From: Whitmania pigra
Taxonomy: Eukaryota; Annelida; Clitellata; Hirudinida; Haemopidae
DNA: 64,000 nt
Direction of reading: 5' to 3'
Assembly: GCA_021613335.1 (NCBI GenBank)
Contig: JAJTWR010000443.1
Span: 122,501-186,500, forward strand
Below, in pieces: positions 44,376 to 56,092 of this stretch. Below the pieces are notes generated by a model. The model saw nothing but the letters and a program-made list of their open reading frames with translations. It ran no database searches and was not told where the DNA came from. Positions within the stretch are counted from its first letter, which is position 1. Every line of letters begins with the position of its first letter. The position numbers and the translations under genes are program-made.

Positions 44376-44769
44376 ATGTGATAAGCATGGTGGCATTCTA
44401 ATTTCTTACATAATTTTATATTAAAATCTATTAACTGAATTGTACTTCATTATCTCCTTTGATATGAAAATATGTGACATTTACTAAATTTTCTCCAATT
44501 GTTTAGGTAGCATTAATGACCACGGAGACTTCGGTGACGATGACAAATGACGACGACGATGTCGAAAACGATGTTGACAACGACGTTGGCGATGATAACG
44601 ATGGCGGTGGTGATGGTTGTTTGTGAACAAGTGAAGTTCGAGACAGTGATACCTGAGGTAATGATTTTCACTCACCTAGATCAACGAGCAGTTCAAAAAT
44701 AATTTTTCTGCGCAATTAGTCAGTGGGGTGATGCAACAGCGACATTGTTATCATTAACAACAGCATCGA

Positions 44770-44832
44770 CGACAACAACAACAACAGCTTCAACAACAAC
44801 AACAGCTTCAACAACAGCAACAACAACAACGA
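44770..44832. repeat. (CAA)n-rich microsatellite
   Basis: Interrupted caa/aca tract with repeated cagcttcaacaac. Confidence 0.85.
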
Positions 44833-45212
44833 TATAATTGTGAGTATTCAGTCGAAGCGAGAACGAACGATTTCGTCCACAAAGCAACATTCTCTAATCG
44901 CAGACATTTTTTATTGCTATTTTGTTATTATAATAATTATCATTACATTATTGCTATTTTGTTTTTATAACATTTAATTATCATCATCATCACCATCAAC
45001 ATAGGCAGTAGAAATTATTTCGAAATAGTTTATGGAAATATTAATTTTAAATTTTGTTTTTCACAATCTCGTCCAACATTATTGGTGTCGTCAGAGGTTC
45101 TATAATTAGTGACATTTCATATTTCAATTAATTGCTAACATTTTAACTCAAAGTGGAGATGGAGCTGTTAGAGATTTTTGATTTAAAAAAAAATTAAAAA
45201 TGTATAATTTAA

Positions 45213-45495
45213 TGGGGCGTGCAGGTTAGCCGAATGGGTTACGTGGATGGATGGATGGATTGACGGGCGGATGGATGGATTGATTGAGTGGATGGATGGA
45301 GGGATAAAGGGATGTACATACAGATGGGAGGATAGATGGATGAATGGATAGAACGGCGTAAGTGGCAACAGTCGTAATGTGTCGTGTTCGAAACCCAGCC
45401 TGCACTGCTGCCAGCGCCCTTGGGAAGGAGCGCTATATAAATGGTTACAAGAAGCGCTTCTGACGCTATGCATATGACGCTATATAAATGAAGTT
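45213..45495 (+). mobile_element. tRNA-derived SINE, copy 2, with an internal GGAT array
   Basis: Box A-like ttagccgaatggg near 45225 and box B gtgttcgaaaccc near 45384. The middle reads cagcctgcactgctgccagc, and the tail is gcgctatataaatggttaca followed by a second tatataaatgaag. Between the boxes, at about 45244-45345, sits a (ggat)n-type tract absent from copy 1. The box B match is close to consensus, so the family is probably genuinely tRNA-derived. Confidence 0.85.
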
Positions 45496-45654
45496 ACAAT
45501 TAATAAATAATAAAGAATTGTAAAATTGATTTTGAGAAGGATTTGGCGGGTTGAGCTCAAATAAAACGGCGCTAAGGACATAACAAGTTCTACTTGTTCT
45601 ACTTCGATGGTATGAGTTGTCGTATCGTCATTATGCCGTCATTATTTTCATGAT

Positions 45655-45714
45655 GGTGATGATGACGATGATGGTGGCGATGACTATGATGATGATCACG
45701 ATGACGATGACGAT

Positions 45715-45758
<44 letters not shown>

Positions 45759-45845
45759 CGACCACGACCACGACGACGACGACGACGATGACGACGATGA
45801 TGATGATGATGATGATTATGATGATGATGATGGTGGTGGTGGTGG
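45655..45845. repeat. GATGAC/GACGAC microsatellite
   Basis: Compound gat/gac/ggt trinucleotide tract immediately left of the pogo/Tigger element. Confidence 0.93.
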
Positions 45846-45888
45846 CAATATATTTACAAATATTAAAAGGTTTAATTTTATGCTTATA

Positions 45889-46927
45889 CATTGGAACCCG
45901 CTTATCTCGACCTTGGTTAACACGCCAACCCTACTAACTTGAGGTTTCTGAAGTAGAACCAAATTCCTTTTTTGCCTATCATTTTCTCATCGGTTTTTCG
46001 TTACTTTATGTCGCCGAACCCTAACATCTCGAGCACAAAAGAGGACCGAATTTACACTTTACATCAGTTATCTCGATACCCGTGATTAATCATCGACTGA
46101 AACCGCCAAATTCAAACTTTATTCTAGCATTTTCTCATCGATTATGTCGATTAATTTAAGTCGCCGAACCCAATTCACACTTACTGATTTTGTCTGAGGG
46201 GAAACACTCTTTAGCTATTCTGTTTATTTTTTTCGTTCTAAAAATGTCTGGAGGTGTTAAGAGAAAACTGGACAATCAGTCAACAGAGAATAAGCATGAA
46301 ATCGTAATTGTGCAAGGAACAAAACCAGCAGACCCTTGTCATCAGCATGGCATTCCAGCAAACACCATTTCAGGGTGGAAAATGATGGCCGACGTGATAA
46401 AGCAAATGTATGAGAAATGTATCTATGTGTATCTATGTGTGTTTATGTGCATCTATGTGTATCTATGATCCAGCAATAAAAGAACTTGTAGTGGCTGAGC
46501 ACAAAGGTAATGACAATGAAGTGCTTCAATAGTTCACAAATTCGCAAGCAACAAACTTTACCGTAAATGGGGGATTTTGCAAGCGATCTTTGTGTTTGCA
46601 ATATAGGAAACAATAATTATAATGGTTTTTATCAAGAATCAGCGGTGGTGTTTATTGCGAATTAGTAAATCTCTAATGTTAGTTGGGTTTACTCATGCCT
46701 TCTGCTATTAGCAAACATGTAAGTACATTTTATTGTTATAAATATAAAGTATAAATTGCCGTTGTGCAAAAGAAATACATGTACATTCTCATTTATTAAC
46801 GAACATTATGAACGTAAAGAAATATCAATCATATGTTAATATACGCCATAATGATTTTAGGTTATCTCGATCATCGGTTATCTCGACGCTTGTTTAGCAA
46901 ACCCCTAGGCATAACAGGGTTCCACTG
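45889..46927 (+). mobile_element. pogo/Tigger-type DNA transposon, internally degraded
   Basis: 1.04-kb element flanked by TA. The left end begins cattggaacccgcttatctc and the right end, reversed, begins cagtggaaccctgttatgcc. These resemble the CAGTGGAACCCT termini of Tigger elements, with TCGAGATAAC-like subterminal motifs on both sides. It holds only the N-terminal part of a transposase (46244-46468), so it is a deletion derivative. Confidence 0.85.
46244..46468 (+). pseudogene. Tigger/CENP-B-like transposase N-terminal fragment
   Basis: The frame begins MSGGVKRKLDNQSTENKHEI and continues with a helix-turn-helix of the CENP-B/psq type (GTKPADPCHQHGIPANTISGW). This matches the KGTKxxDVAxxFGIPxxTISxW signature of pogo-class transposases. 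After about 55 residues the frame enters an atctatgtgt repeat and stops. There is no catalytic domain. Truncated remnant; a domesticated short protein is possible but unsupported. Confidence 0.78.
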
Positions 46928-47348
46928 TAATTATAATAACTCCATATTAAAATTAATTAATTATCAACACGTGGTTGTTAATTTCAATCATCATAATCAT
47001 CGTCAACTTTTATGTTTACATTATGAAGCACAATTTTGTAATCCACAATTAATAAATGTTATAAACTAATATTATATTATGTTATTATCCATATACATTA
47101 TCTTTTGAACCAGATCAGTGTTTTTTTAATTATTAAACATTAAAGATTTAATTTATTAAATATAAAATGTTTATAATAAATCTATGTTAAAATTAATTAA
47201 TTACAGTATTTAATTAAAAATTATATTCATGTTTATAGTCTTTTGGAGTACAAGTCCGGCGTGTCATTTTGGACAGTAAACATAACAAATAATTGCAAAT
47301 ACATTAGAACATTTTATTGAAAGCCAAACCATTAAAGCCTAAGGCAGC
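46928..47348. other. 5' flank of WD40 copy A, start of the duplicated block
   Basis: From about 46990 onward this is similar to the flank of copy B (from about 52380), including atcttttgaaccagatca and tcattttggacagtaaacat. An in-frame TAA lies two codons before the copy A start codon, so the ORF does not extend upstream. Confidence 0.7.
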
Positions 47349-48335
47349 ATGTTCGAACCCATCAATGCAACAACCCCCAACAAACCAATCTGGCATGCCC
47401 CCTGGAAGCTGTCTAGGGTCATAAAAGGACACGAAGGTTGGGTATGGTGTATTGCGGTGGATCAGCGAAACGAATGGTTTGCCACGGGATCGTACGATAG
47501 AGGGATAAAAATCTGGGATCTGTACTCTGGAGAGTTGAAGCTCTCTCTGACAGATGGACCAGGTTGTATTAATGGTTTGGCTGTAGGAAACCATCATTCT
47601 TATCTCTATTGTAGTTGTGACGAGCAGATCAAATGCTGGGATCTCGAACACAACAAGGTTATTAGGCATTACGACGGAAATCTCGGTCGCGTGTTTGGAC
47701 TTGATTTCCACGATAAGTTGGACTTGCTTGTCGCCGGTTGTAGGGATGGGACGATTAGACTATGGGATGTGAGAACCAAGGTTCAAGCACATTGCTTGCG
47801 AGTTCACGAATGTGCCGTCTTCCAAGTTTGTTGTCGGGGCAGCGAACCTGAGATCATCTCAAAGTCCAACGACAACACCATTCGTCTTTGGGACATCGTT
47901 GCAGGAAGGGAAAGGATAACTCTGACCAATAAAAATACTTGTTATAACCCCTTAGTACTCCACCCCAACCTGAATATGATGGCTGCAGCATCACGTAACG
48001 AAGTGAAACAGTGGAGTATCCCGGACGGTGTTGTCATCCAAAACATTCGTGGACCCGATTTTTTAACTGAAGCACTGGCAATTAATACCGACGACTTCTT
48101 CGTGTCGGGACATGTAAATGGAGACCTGTGCTTCTTTGATTGGTCGTCAGGTCACAACTTTCAGTGTGTTCCTTCTTCAATTCGGCCTGGTCAGACGTAT
48201 TCTGACGCAAAAATCAACGCCATGACTTTCGACAGGACGGACTCGAGGCTTATAACCTGTGGGAGTGACAGAACCATCAAGGTCTACGTGGAAGATCAGA
48301 ATGCTACTGAAGAGAGTCACCCACTCAACTGGTAG
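47349..48335 (+). CDS. PLRG1-derived intronless WD40 protein, copy A
   Basis: 328-aa WD40 protein in a single open exon. It starts [12 protein letters not shown] and then follows the propeller of pleiotropic regulator 1 (PLRG1/Prp46, a Prp19-complex splicing factor): [95 protein letters not shown] and [20 protein letters not shown]. About seven WD units are recognisable. The N-terminal ~190 residues of PLRG1 and its basic C-terminal tail are missing. The absence of introns in an intron-rich genome points to an old retrocopy, although no poly-A tract remains. Copies B and C show that it was later amplified. Residues just before the IxxWD strands differ between copies (GSYDRG, SCDEQ, SKSND, SRNEVK). 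Whether it is expressed is unknown; it could have a binding role unrelated to splicing. Confidence 0.82.
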   Translation: MFEPINATTPNKPIWHAPWKLSRVIKGHEGWVWCIAVDQRNEWFATGSYDRGIKIWDLYSGELKLSLTDGPGCINGLAVGNHHSYLYCSCDEQIKCWDLEHNKVIRHYDGNLGRVFGLDFHDKLDLLVAGCRDGTIRLWDVRTKVQAHCLRVHECAVFQVCCRGSEPEIISKSNDNTIRLWDIVAGRERITLTNKNTCYNPLVLHPNLNMMAAASRNEVKQWSIPDGVVIQNIRGPDFLTEALAINTDDFFVSGHVNGDLCFFDWSSGHNFQCVPSSIRPGQTYSDAKINAMTFDRTDSRLITCGSDRTIKVYVEDQNATEESHPLNW

Positions 48336-49820
48336 TCATATGTTGATATTCTGAATGTACAGTTTGTTATCATCCTCAAATTGTATTATTGTCAACTTTT
48401 TTATAACTAATTTCAAAGAGAGATGAATATTTACAAGAATTTAATATTTGATTATTATAAAAATGAGAAAATGCATTTTGTTATTTGTTATTGATCAAGA
48501 AGAAACTTTGGACTACAGTGACTTTAAATGCTAAAATAAATTTAACATTAAAAATATACTGTTTTGTTCGTACAAAATATTTTTTTTTAATTTTATGAAA
48601 TTTTAAATTAGGTTTTATTCAAAGACTAGAATATTTACAATCATCATAAGAATCCTACTAGTGTCATCATCATCAATCCAATTTGTGAATTATTCAATCC
48701 AATTTGTTAATTATTCAATCCATGTCTCTATTGTTTCTGTAATTACTCGTTTTGTTGTTTTTGTTTTTATTTATTATTGTTTGTGTTATTATATAATAAT
48801 AAATATTTATTATTTCTTTATGTTATTATTTCTGATGTTATTGTTGCAACAGGCAGTTGTAATTCTCGTTTATTTACAATAATTGCGATAAAAATTGATC
48901 AGGGATGGATTGAATGATTGACCGAAGAATGAAGTGAGGATTTGGAGTTGATAGAATGTTTTACAGCCACCAAAGTGATTAAAACCAAGTTTGTTCACTT
49001 TTAATAATTTAATTTATTATAATTTATTTATATCAAGCATGTAGGGCGTGAATAACGATGATTGATCATTTTATTATCAACAAATTCATCATAACTATCA
49101 TCATCATCGTCGTCGTCATCAACAACAGAAGCTTTCCGTTCTTTACAAGTTCAAACGCTTAAATAAAACATTATAAATTTCTTTCAACCCATTTTACACG
49201 ATAACTTTTTAAAATAGCAAATAAACATTTTTTACTTAAAAATATTTTCTTAGGATTAATTTTTATATTTTATTGTTAATGGCTGGCAAAATCATCTCTT
49301 TTCTTAAGTTTAAGAAGGAATATTAAAATTATATTAGAATATTATATTCATGAATATAAGACTCATTATTAGTTATTATTATTTATGTATTCATTTATGA
49401 GCCTAACATAATTACACTATTGTAGTAATAAATAATATTAATAATATTGTAAGTAGGATTGCGTCATCGTAATAAATTTTAATTATAAATAATCATGTTT
49501 CGTGATTAATCATCATTAACCGGGCTTACTTAATATAAGAGCCAGAATAAGAAATTTAATGAGAAGGAATTTAAGAATTGTCTCATTGTAATACTAATAA
49601 TTACTACTTTTTAGAACATTGTTGTTGATGTTGTAGTTGTTTTATAAACGCCCTGATATCGTCTGCCGATATTGGTTTTTATGTCGTTTTCATAATTTCC
49701 AAAGAGGCCCATATTTTCACAGATGATGACAAAATAAGAATCAGTGGTGATTTCAAGCTGAATGTCTCGATTTTGTAGTCATCATCAGAACCACCACAAC
49801 CACCATCATCATCGTAACCG
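48336..49820. repeat. Duplicated 3' flank, copy A
   Basis: Matches 53684-55150. From about 48610 to 49290 the two are essentially identical by eye, including a short atcatcatcgtcgtcgtcat tract. They diverge mildly after ttgttaatggctggcaa. The small ORF here (MSSSSIQFVNY...) recurs unchanged at 54009 only because the DNA is duplicated. Confidence 0.9.
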
Positions 49821-51630
49821 TAGTCATCTCCTTAATAATGTGGAATTCAGGAATGTGTGACGTCATCAAATGAAATGCATGGATTCATTTAAATGAACCG
49901 CGAATGTTTTAATAACAAAGTTTATACTGTCATCATCATCATCATCATCATCACCACCATCAAGTTGTTAGAAATTAACTTAATCATTCAGAAACGCTAC
50001 GAGGAAGCACCTGTGTGTATATTTTGTCCTCATCAGTGTCATGTTTCATGTTTTATATCGATTAAAGCTAATTTTATTAGTTTATTAATAGTTACAGTAA
50101 TAACGAGTTATTAGTTAATAATAGTTAGTTAACAATTATAACAATAATTAACTTATTAATTTTTACTTAATTAATAAACAGTTGTCTCCTTTAAGCCAAC
50201 AAATACTAACAATTAGTGGGTGAATTTGTCTTAAATTCCATTGGAATGAGGGCAAAGAAAACAGAAATAATCATCATCACCATCATAGGAGTTATCATTA
50301 TCATCATCGTCATCATTATCACCCTCATCATCGGTGCAGTCGTAAAGGCCATCCTGAATCCTAATGATTCCTTCCAAAGAATGCGTGTTGTTAGAGTTAA
50401 TGAATCAAATGTGTTTAGTTCCTATATTCTGTTCAGTTACAACATAACTTATTTGTTACATGTCATTTTATTTGAATTTTTTACTGTCTTGTATCAGTTA
50501 TAATTATTATTAATGTTATCGTATATATCACGTTAATAATGACATCTTAATATGTATTTTAGTATTTGAAACAACAAATATAATAAATATTGTTATAATG
50601 TTTATAAATAATAATAAATAAATAATAAATTATATTTTCAAGATGGCAGTGAATGTCCTCCATTAATGAAGACAGTTGATTCGCTGACATGGAAACTAAT
50701 TACTGATGCCTCGATCTTTCAAAAACAAACTTGTTTGTGATTGTGTCCTAAATGTTGTTGATGCTATTGTTGCTGTTGTGGCTGTTGTTGTTGTTTTAAA
50801 TTCTTGTAATGTCAATTAATGTTTTTATATCAATACATCAAAGTTTTTGCATTAATATATTTTTTTTTTAAATCTCACTTAATCTGGCATCGTCATTGTC
50901 AGCAGGATCATCATCATCATCGTCGTCATCGTCACCATCATCCTCAGTCTACCATCACCACCACAACAATCGTCATCACTACCATCATCAGTCCACCTGG
51001 TTAATTAGTTGAACGTACGCCAAGTACCAGCCTCCAAACGTTCCAAAAGATAACTTTCCGCTGTACTGTAATTAGTTCAAGTATGTTTTTCAATATAATT
51101 ATTTTATTATTTAATGTTTGTAAACATTAATATATTATTATTTGATGATGTTTAAACAGTGTAATTTTGTTGTTTAATGTTTTAAAAATTATTATTTTAT
51201 TAATTAATGTTTTTACGTTCTATGGTTCCATTATTTAATTTTTTTTTAAATTATAAATTTATTGCTTGTACCCGTATTTATTTGTTGTTAAAATACTTTT
51301 AGATAATTTTGTTTATTAAGATAAATGAGTCACCAGGAAGAAATGGACCACCATGAAGCAATCATAATTCTTAACAGCACCATGCTATGCCATATTTTTA
51401 CTTGTTTACAACCTTCAATTAATGGCGTTAATTTTATTTTTGTAACAAATTAAAGAAATTCATTTTAAAGATTAAAAATTGTTAATGAATTCAGAAAGTT
51501 ATTAAAATTCAAGGTTTTTTCTTCAAACTATCACCAGGTGGAGTTCATTAATTACATTTTGACTTTGAAAAGACCACAGAGTTTTTCAGTAAGTGCTTCC
51601 CATGTCTCATTACTAAACAAGTTCTAACTG
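49821..51630. other. Segment present in the A unit but not in B
   Basis: Between two blocks shared with the B unit lies about 1.8 kb that B lacks. It contains CAT/CGT microsatellites near 49930, 50270-50330 and 50905-50995, and AT-rich sequence. No gene is recognised. Confidence 0.5.
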
Positions 51631-51639
51631 AATGATATT

Positions 51640-52030
51640 ATCTGGACATATACTAACTGATTAATCTTAACTGAATATAAATTGCCTAGAAAACATTAGC
51701 TGAATATAAATTAGCTAACATAAAAAAAACTTTGGTTTATTAAATTAATAATAAAATATAATTACATTAAAATATAATTATGTATATAAATATTATAATA
51801 TTATATTTCTCCTAACAAATTCCAGGAAATAAATTTGTCAAAACTCAGAATGTGACAAATTACGATCACGTTAATTCATTATTTGATGCTTTAACAGTAT
51901 TAACATTCGTTCAGAAATTCAGCAGGTCTTAACGTCTTCGTTAAATTTAAATTGGAATTTTGCTCTTTTTGCATATTTTTTATATAAATTCTCTGCTCGA
52001 CATCTGAATGTCAAAAGTTATTATTACAAG
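51640..52030. repeat. Duplicated distal 3' flank, copy A
   Basis: Similar to about 55196-55890 (shared ttcgttcagaaa.tcagcagg, ggaattttgctctttt and tctctgctcgacatctgaat), minus the 343-bp insertion found in B. Marks the right edge of the A duplication unit. Confidence 0.8.
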
Positions 52031-52379
52031 TACAATTATTAAGTATTGCATGTCCAACGTTTATGTTTTGAGACATGACACTTTTATATTCGATTAGTTC
52101 CCATTTTTAGGATTAAAACAACAAAGTATCAAGTTAAAAATAATTAATCAAAATAATTTATTAGTAAATATTTAAAAATGAAAAACCATAATAAATGAAC
52201 GTAGTTTCGTTGAATAATTTATTTTACAACATTAAATAAACCAATCTCTTCATATTCTGCTTCTCTTAATGAAGTCATCAACAATCATTGCAAATCATGA
52301 AGATCTCTTAGCCTTTGTGACCTGCAAACACATGGCTGTTACTTTCATCACCATCATCATCATCATCATCATCATCATC

Positions 52380-52702
52380 ATAGTCATCGGCAACTTTTAT
52401 GTTTATATAATTCAGTACAAATAACATTATGTTATTGTTTTATCCATATAAATTATCTTTTGAACCAGATCAATGTGTTTTTTTAATCATTAAGCAGTAT
52501 TTAATTTATTAAATATAAAATATTTATAATAAATCTATTTTAAAATAACATAATTACAGTATTTAATTAAAAAATTATATTCACATTTATAGTCTTTCGG
52601 AGTACAAGTCTGGCGTGTCATTTTGGACAGTAAACATAACAAATAATTGCAAATACATTAGAACATTTTATTGAAAGCCAAGCCATTGAAGCCAAAGGCA
52701 GC
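52380..52702. repeat. Duplicated 5' flank, copy B
   Basis: Counterpart of about 46990-47348, with small indels. Confidence 0.85.
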
Positions 52703-53683
52703 ATGTTCGAACCCAGCAATGCAACAACTCCCAACAAACCAATCTGGCATGCCCCCTGGAAGCTGTCTAGGGTCATAAGGGGACACGAAGGTTGGATATG
52801 GTGTATTACGGTGGATCAGCGAAACGAATGATTTGCCACGCAATCGTACTATAATAACATAAAAATCTGGGATCTGTACTCTGGAGAGTTGAAGCTCTCT
52901 CTGACAGATGGACCAGGTTGTATTAATAGTTTGGCTGTAGGAAATCATTCTTATCTCTATTGTGGTGATGGCGGGCATATCAAATGCTGGGATCTCGAAC
53001 ACAACAAGGTTATTAGGCATTACGACGGAAATCTCGGTCGCGTGTATGGACTTGATTTCCACGATAAGTTGGACTTGCTTGTCGCCGGTTGTAGGGATGG
53101 GACGATTAGACTCTGGGATGTGAGAACCAAGGTTCAAACACATTGCTTGAGAGGTCACAAAAAGGGCATCCTCCAAATTTGTTGTCGGGGCAGCGAACCT
53201 GAGATCATCTCAATGTCCTGCGACAACACCATTCGTCTTTGGGACATCGTGGGAGGGAAGGAGAGGATAACTCCGACCAATGAACATTTTTACACGACAC
53301 CCTTTGTACTCCACTCAAACCTGAACATGATGGCTGCAGCATCATTTAAAGACCTGAATCAGTGGAGTATCCCGGACGGTGTTTTCATCCAAAACATTCG
53401 TGGACCCGATGCCATTGAAGCACTGGCAATTAATACCGACGACGTCTTCGTGTCGGGACATGTAAATGGAGAATTGTGTTTCTTTGATTGGTCGTCAGGT
53501 CACAACTTCCAGCGTATTCCTTCTTCAATTCGGCCTGGTCAGACGTATTCTTACACAAGAATCAGTGCCATGACTTTCGACAGGACCGACTCGAGGCTTA
53601 TAACCTGCGGGATGGACATGTCCATCAATGTCTACGTGGAAGATCCGAATGCTACTGAAGAGAGTCACCCACTCAACTGGTAG
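52703..53683 (+). pseudogene. PLRG1-derived WD40 gene, copy B (one nonsense codon)
   Basis: Paralogue of copy A, aligned from the same MFEP start to the same SHPLNW stop. A TGA at 52829-52831 replaces the Trp codon (TGG) of copy A at codon 43. Downstream the frame is open to the natural stop, and the two length differences from copy A are both whole codons. Loop residues differ from A: QSYYNN for GSYDRG, GDGGH for SCDEQ, RGHKKGILQI for [15 protein letters not shown] for SKSND, NEHFYTTPF for [15 protein letters not shown] for SRNEVK. Strand residues are nearly unchanged. Either a recent pseudogene, a sequence donor for copy A, or a gene expressed from a later start. Confidence 0.85.
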
Positions 53684-55195
53684 TCATAGGTTGATCTTTT
53701 GAATGTACAATTTATTATCCTCAAATTGTATTATCACCATCTTTTTTATAATTAATTTCAAAGACAGATGAATATTTACAAGAATTTGATATTTGATTAT
53801 TATAAAAATGAGAAAATGCAAAGAATTGGTTATTTGTTATTGATCAAGAAGACACACTGGACTACAGTGGCTTTAAATGCTAAAATAAAATTAACATTAA
53901 AAATATACTGTTTTGTTCGTACAAAATATTTTTTTTTATTTTATGAAATTTTAAATTAGGTTTTATTCAAAGACTAGAATATTTACAATCATCATAAGAA
54001 TCCTACAAGTGTCATCATCATCAATCCAATTTGTGAATTATTCAATCCAATTTGTTAATTATTCAATCCATGTCTCTATTGTTTCTGTAATTACTCGTTT
54101 TGTTGTTTTTGTTTTTATTTATTATTGTTTGTGTTATTATATAATAATAAATATTTATTATTTCTTTATGTTATTATTTCTGATGTTATTGTTGCAACAG
54201 GCAGTTGTAATTCTCGTTTATTTACAATAATTGCGATAAAAATTGATCAGGGATGGATTGAATGATTGACCGAAGAATGAAGTGAGGATTTGGAGTTGAT
54301 AGAATGTTTTACAGCCACCAAAGTGATTAAAACCAAGTTTGTTCACTTTTAATAATTTAATTTATTATAATTTATTTATATCAAGCATGTAGGGCGTGAA
54401 TAACGATGATTGATCATTTTATTATCAACAAATTCATCATAACTATCATCATCATCGTCGTCGTCATCAACAACAGAAGCTTTCCGTTCTTTACAAGTTC
54501 AAACGCTTAAATAAAACATTATAAATTTCTTTCAACCCATTTTACACGATAACTTTTTAAAATAGCAAATAAACATTTTTTACTTAAAAATATTTTCTTA
54601 GGATTAATTTTTATATTTTATTGTTAATGGCTGGCAATATCTTCTCGTTTTTTAAGTTTAAGAAGGAATATTAAAATTATATTAGAATGTTATATTCATG
54701 ATTATAGGACTCATTATTAGTTATTATTTATGTATTCATTTATAAGCATACCATAATTACACTTATTGTAGTAATAAATAATATTAATGATATTGTATGT
54801 AGGATTACGTCATCGTAATAAATTTTAATTATAAATAATCATGTTTCGTGATTAATCATCATTAACCGGTCTCACTTAATATGAGAGCCAGAATAAGAAA
54901 TTTAATGAGAAGGAATTTAAGAATTGTCTCATTGTAATATTAATACTTATTAATTTTTAGAACATTGTTGTTGATGTTGTAGTTGTTTTATAAACGCCCT
55001 GATATCGTCTGCCGATATTGGTTTTTATGTCGTTTTCATAATTTCCAAAGAGGCCCATATTTTCACAGATGATGACAAAATAAGAATCAGTGGTGATTTC
55101 AATCTGAATGTCTCGATTTTGTAGTCATCATCAGAACCACCACCATTACCATCATCACCATTATCACCATCGCAATCATCATCATCATCAATATT
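53684..55195. repeat. Duplicated 3' flank, copy B
   Basis: Counterpart of 48336-49820, followed by a short cat/cac tract (55130-55190) that corresponds in position to the very long GAT array beside copy C. Confidence 0.88.
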
Positions 55196-55293
55196 AACTT
55201 AAAACATATTGCTTGGCTAACATCAGCTGAGCATAAATTAGCTGACTAACGTCGACTTATTTTAATTAATAATTAATTAGTAATTAAATATTG

Positions 55294-55636
55294 TTGTGAC
55301 CCGTCATAACAGACCGGTGACAAAACAGCCCCGTCAAAACAGCCCCGTCAATGTATTTAAAACAATTTTGTGAGTTGAATACATTAACCGATAACTGGTT
55401 CCAAATTTAATTCGAAATTAGTGGTTTGAAGATTTATCGTCTAAAATATTATTAGGATTCCGGCTACTTCCTCACTTTACATGAACTTTTCAAGTTGGTA
55501 TTTAATATAAATTATCTCACCTTATCATCACGTCATGTGGACATGTAACAAATCAACAAAGAACCAATTCTACCGCTATATTGACGGGGCTGTTTTGTGG
55601 GGCTATTTTGTCGCCAGTCTGTTATGATGGGGTGCC
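55294..55636. mobile_element. 343-bp MITE with inverted ends and 8-bp target duplication
   Basis: The left end reads cgtcataacagaccggtgac, then aaaacagccccgtcaa twice. The right end, reversed, reads catcataacagactggcgac and aaaatagcccc. Both sides are flanked by aaatattg (55286-55293 and 55637-55644). The same locus in the inverted copy C (near 61960-61985) has a single aaatattg and no insert, so it is an empty site. No coding capacity. An 8-bp duplication suits hAT-type transposons, but the extreme tips match poorly. Confidence 0.85.
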
Positions 55637-55644
55637 AAATATTG

Positions 55645-55900
55645 AAATATATATTTCCCCTAATAATTTCTACGTAATAGATTTGTCCAAAATGTCACTC
55701 AGATTGTGAAAAATGTTACAATGCGATGATGTGAACTCATTATTTGAGACTTTAAAAATAATATTAACATTCGTTCAGAAACTCAGCAGGTTGTAGTCTT
55801 CGTTAAATTTAAATTTAAATTGGAATTTTGCTCTTTTTATTTATTTATTTTTTTTATAAATTCTCTGCTCGACATCTGAATGTCAAAAGTCAAAGAAAAT
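55645..55900. repeat. Distal duplicated flank, copy B
   Basis: Matches 51800-52025 (A) and, inverted, about 61870-61960 (C). Confidence 0.8.
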
Positions 55901-56092
55901 GCAGACTTTGAAGAATGTATGAATTCAATTTTCCTCAATCAAAGTTATTATTGCTATTATTTGCAAAATAATCTCAATAAAATAAAATTGGTCGAAAATT
56001 TCATAATCATAACAAATGCAAGCACTGAAGATGTGTGAAACAGCTGGTTTTGCAAGCCATCGAATGCAGATAAGCATTCATCATTTCAATGT

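Noticed and set aside
48661..54230. Identical 73-codon ORFs at 48661 and 54009
   Set aside because: Identity is explained by the segmental duplication. The hydrophobic, low-complexity sequence has no motif, and the frame lies in flanking DNA.
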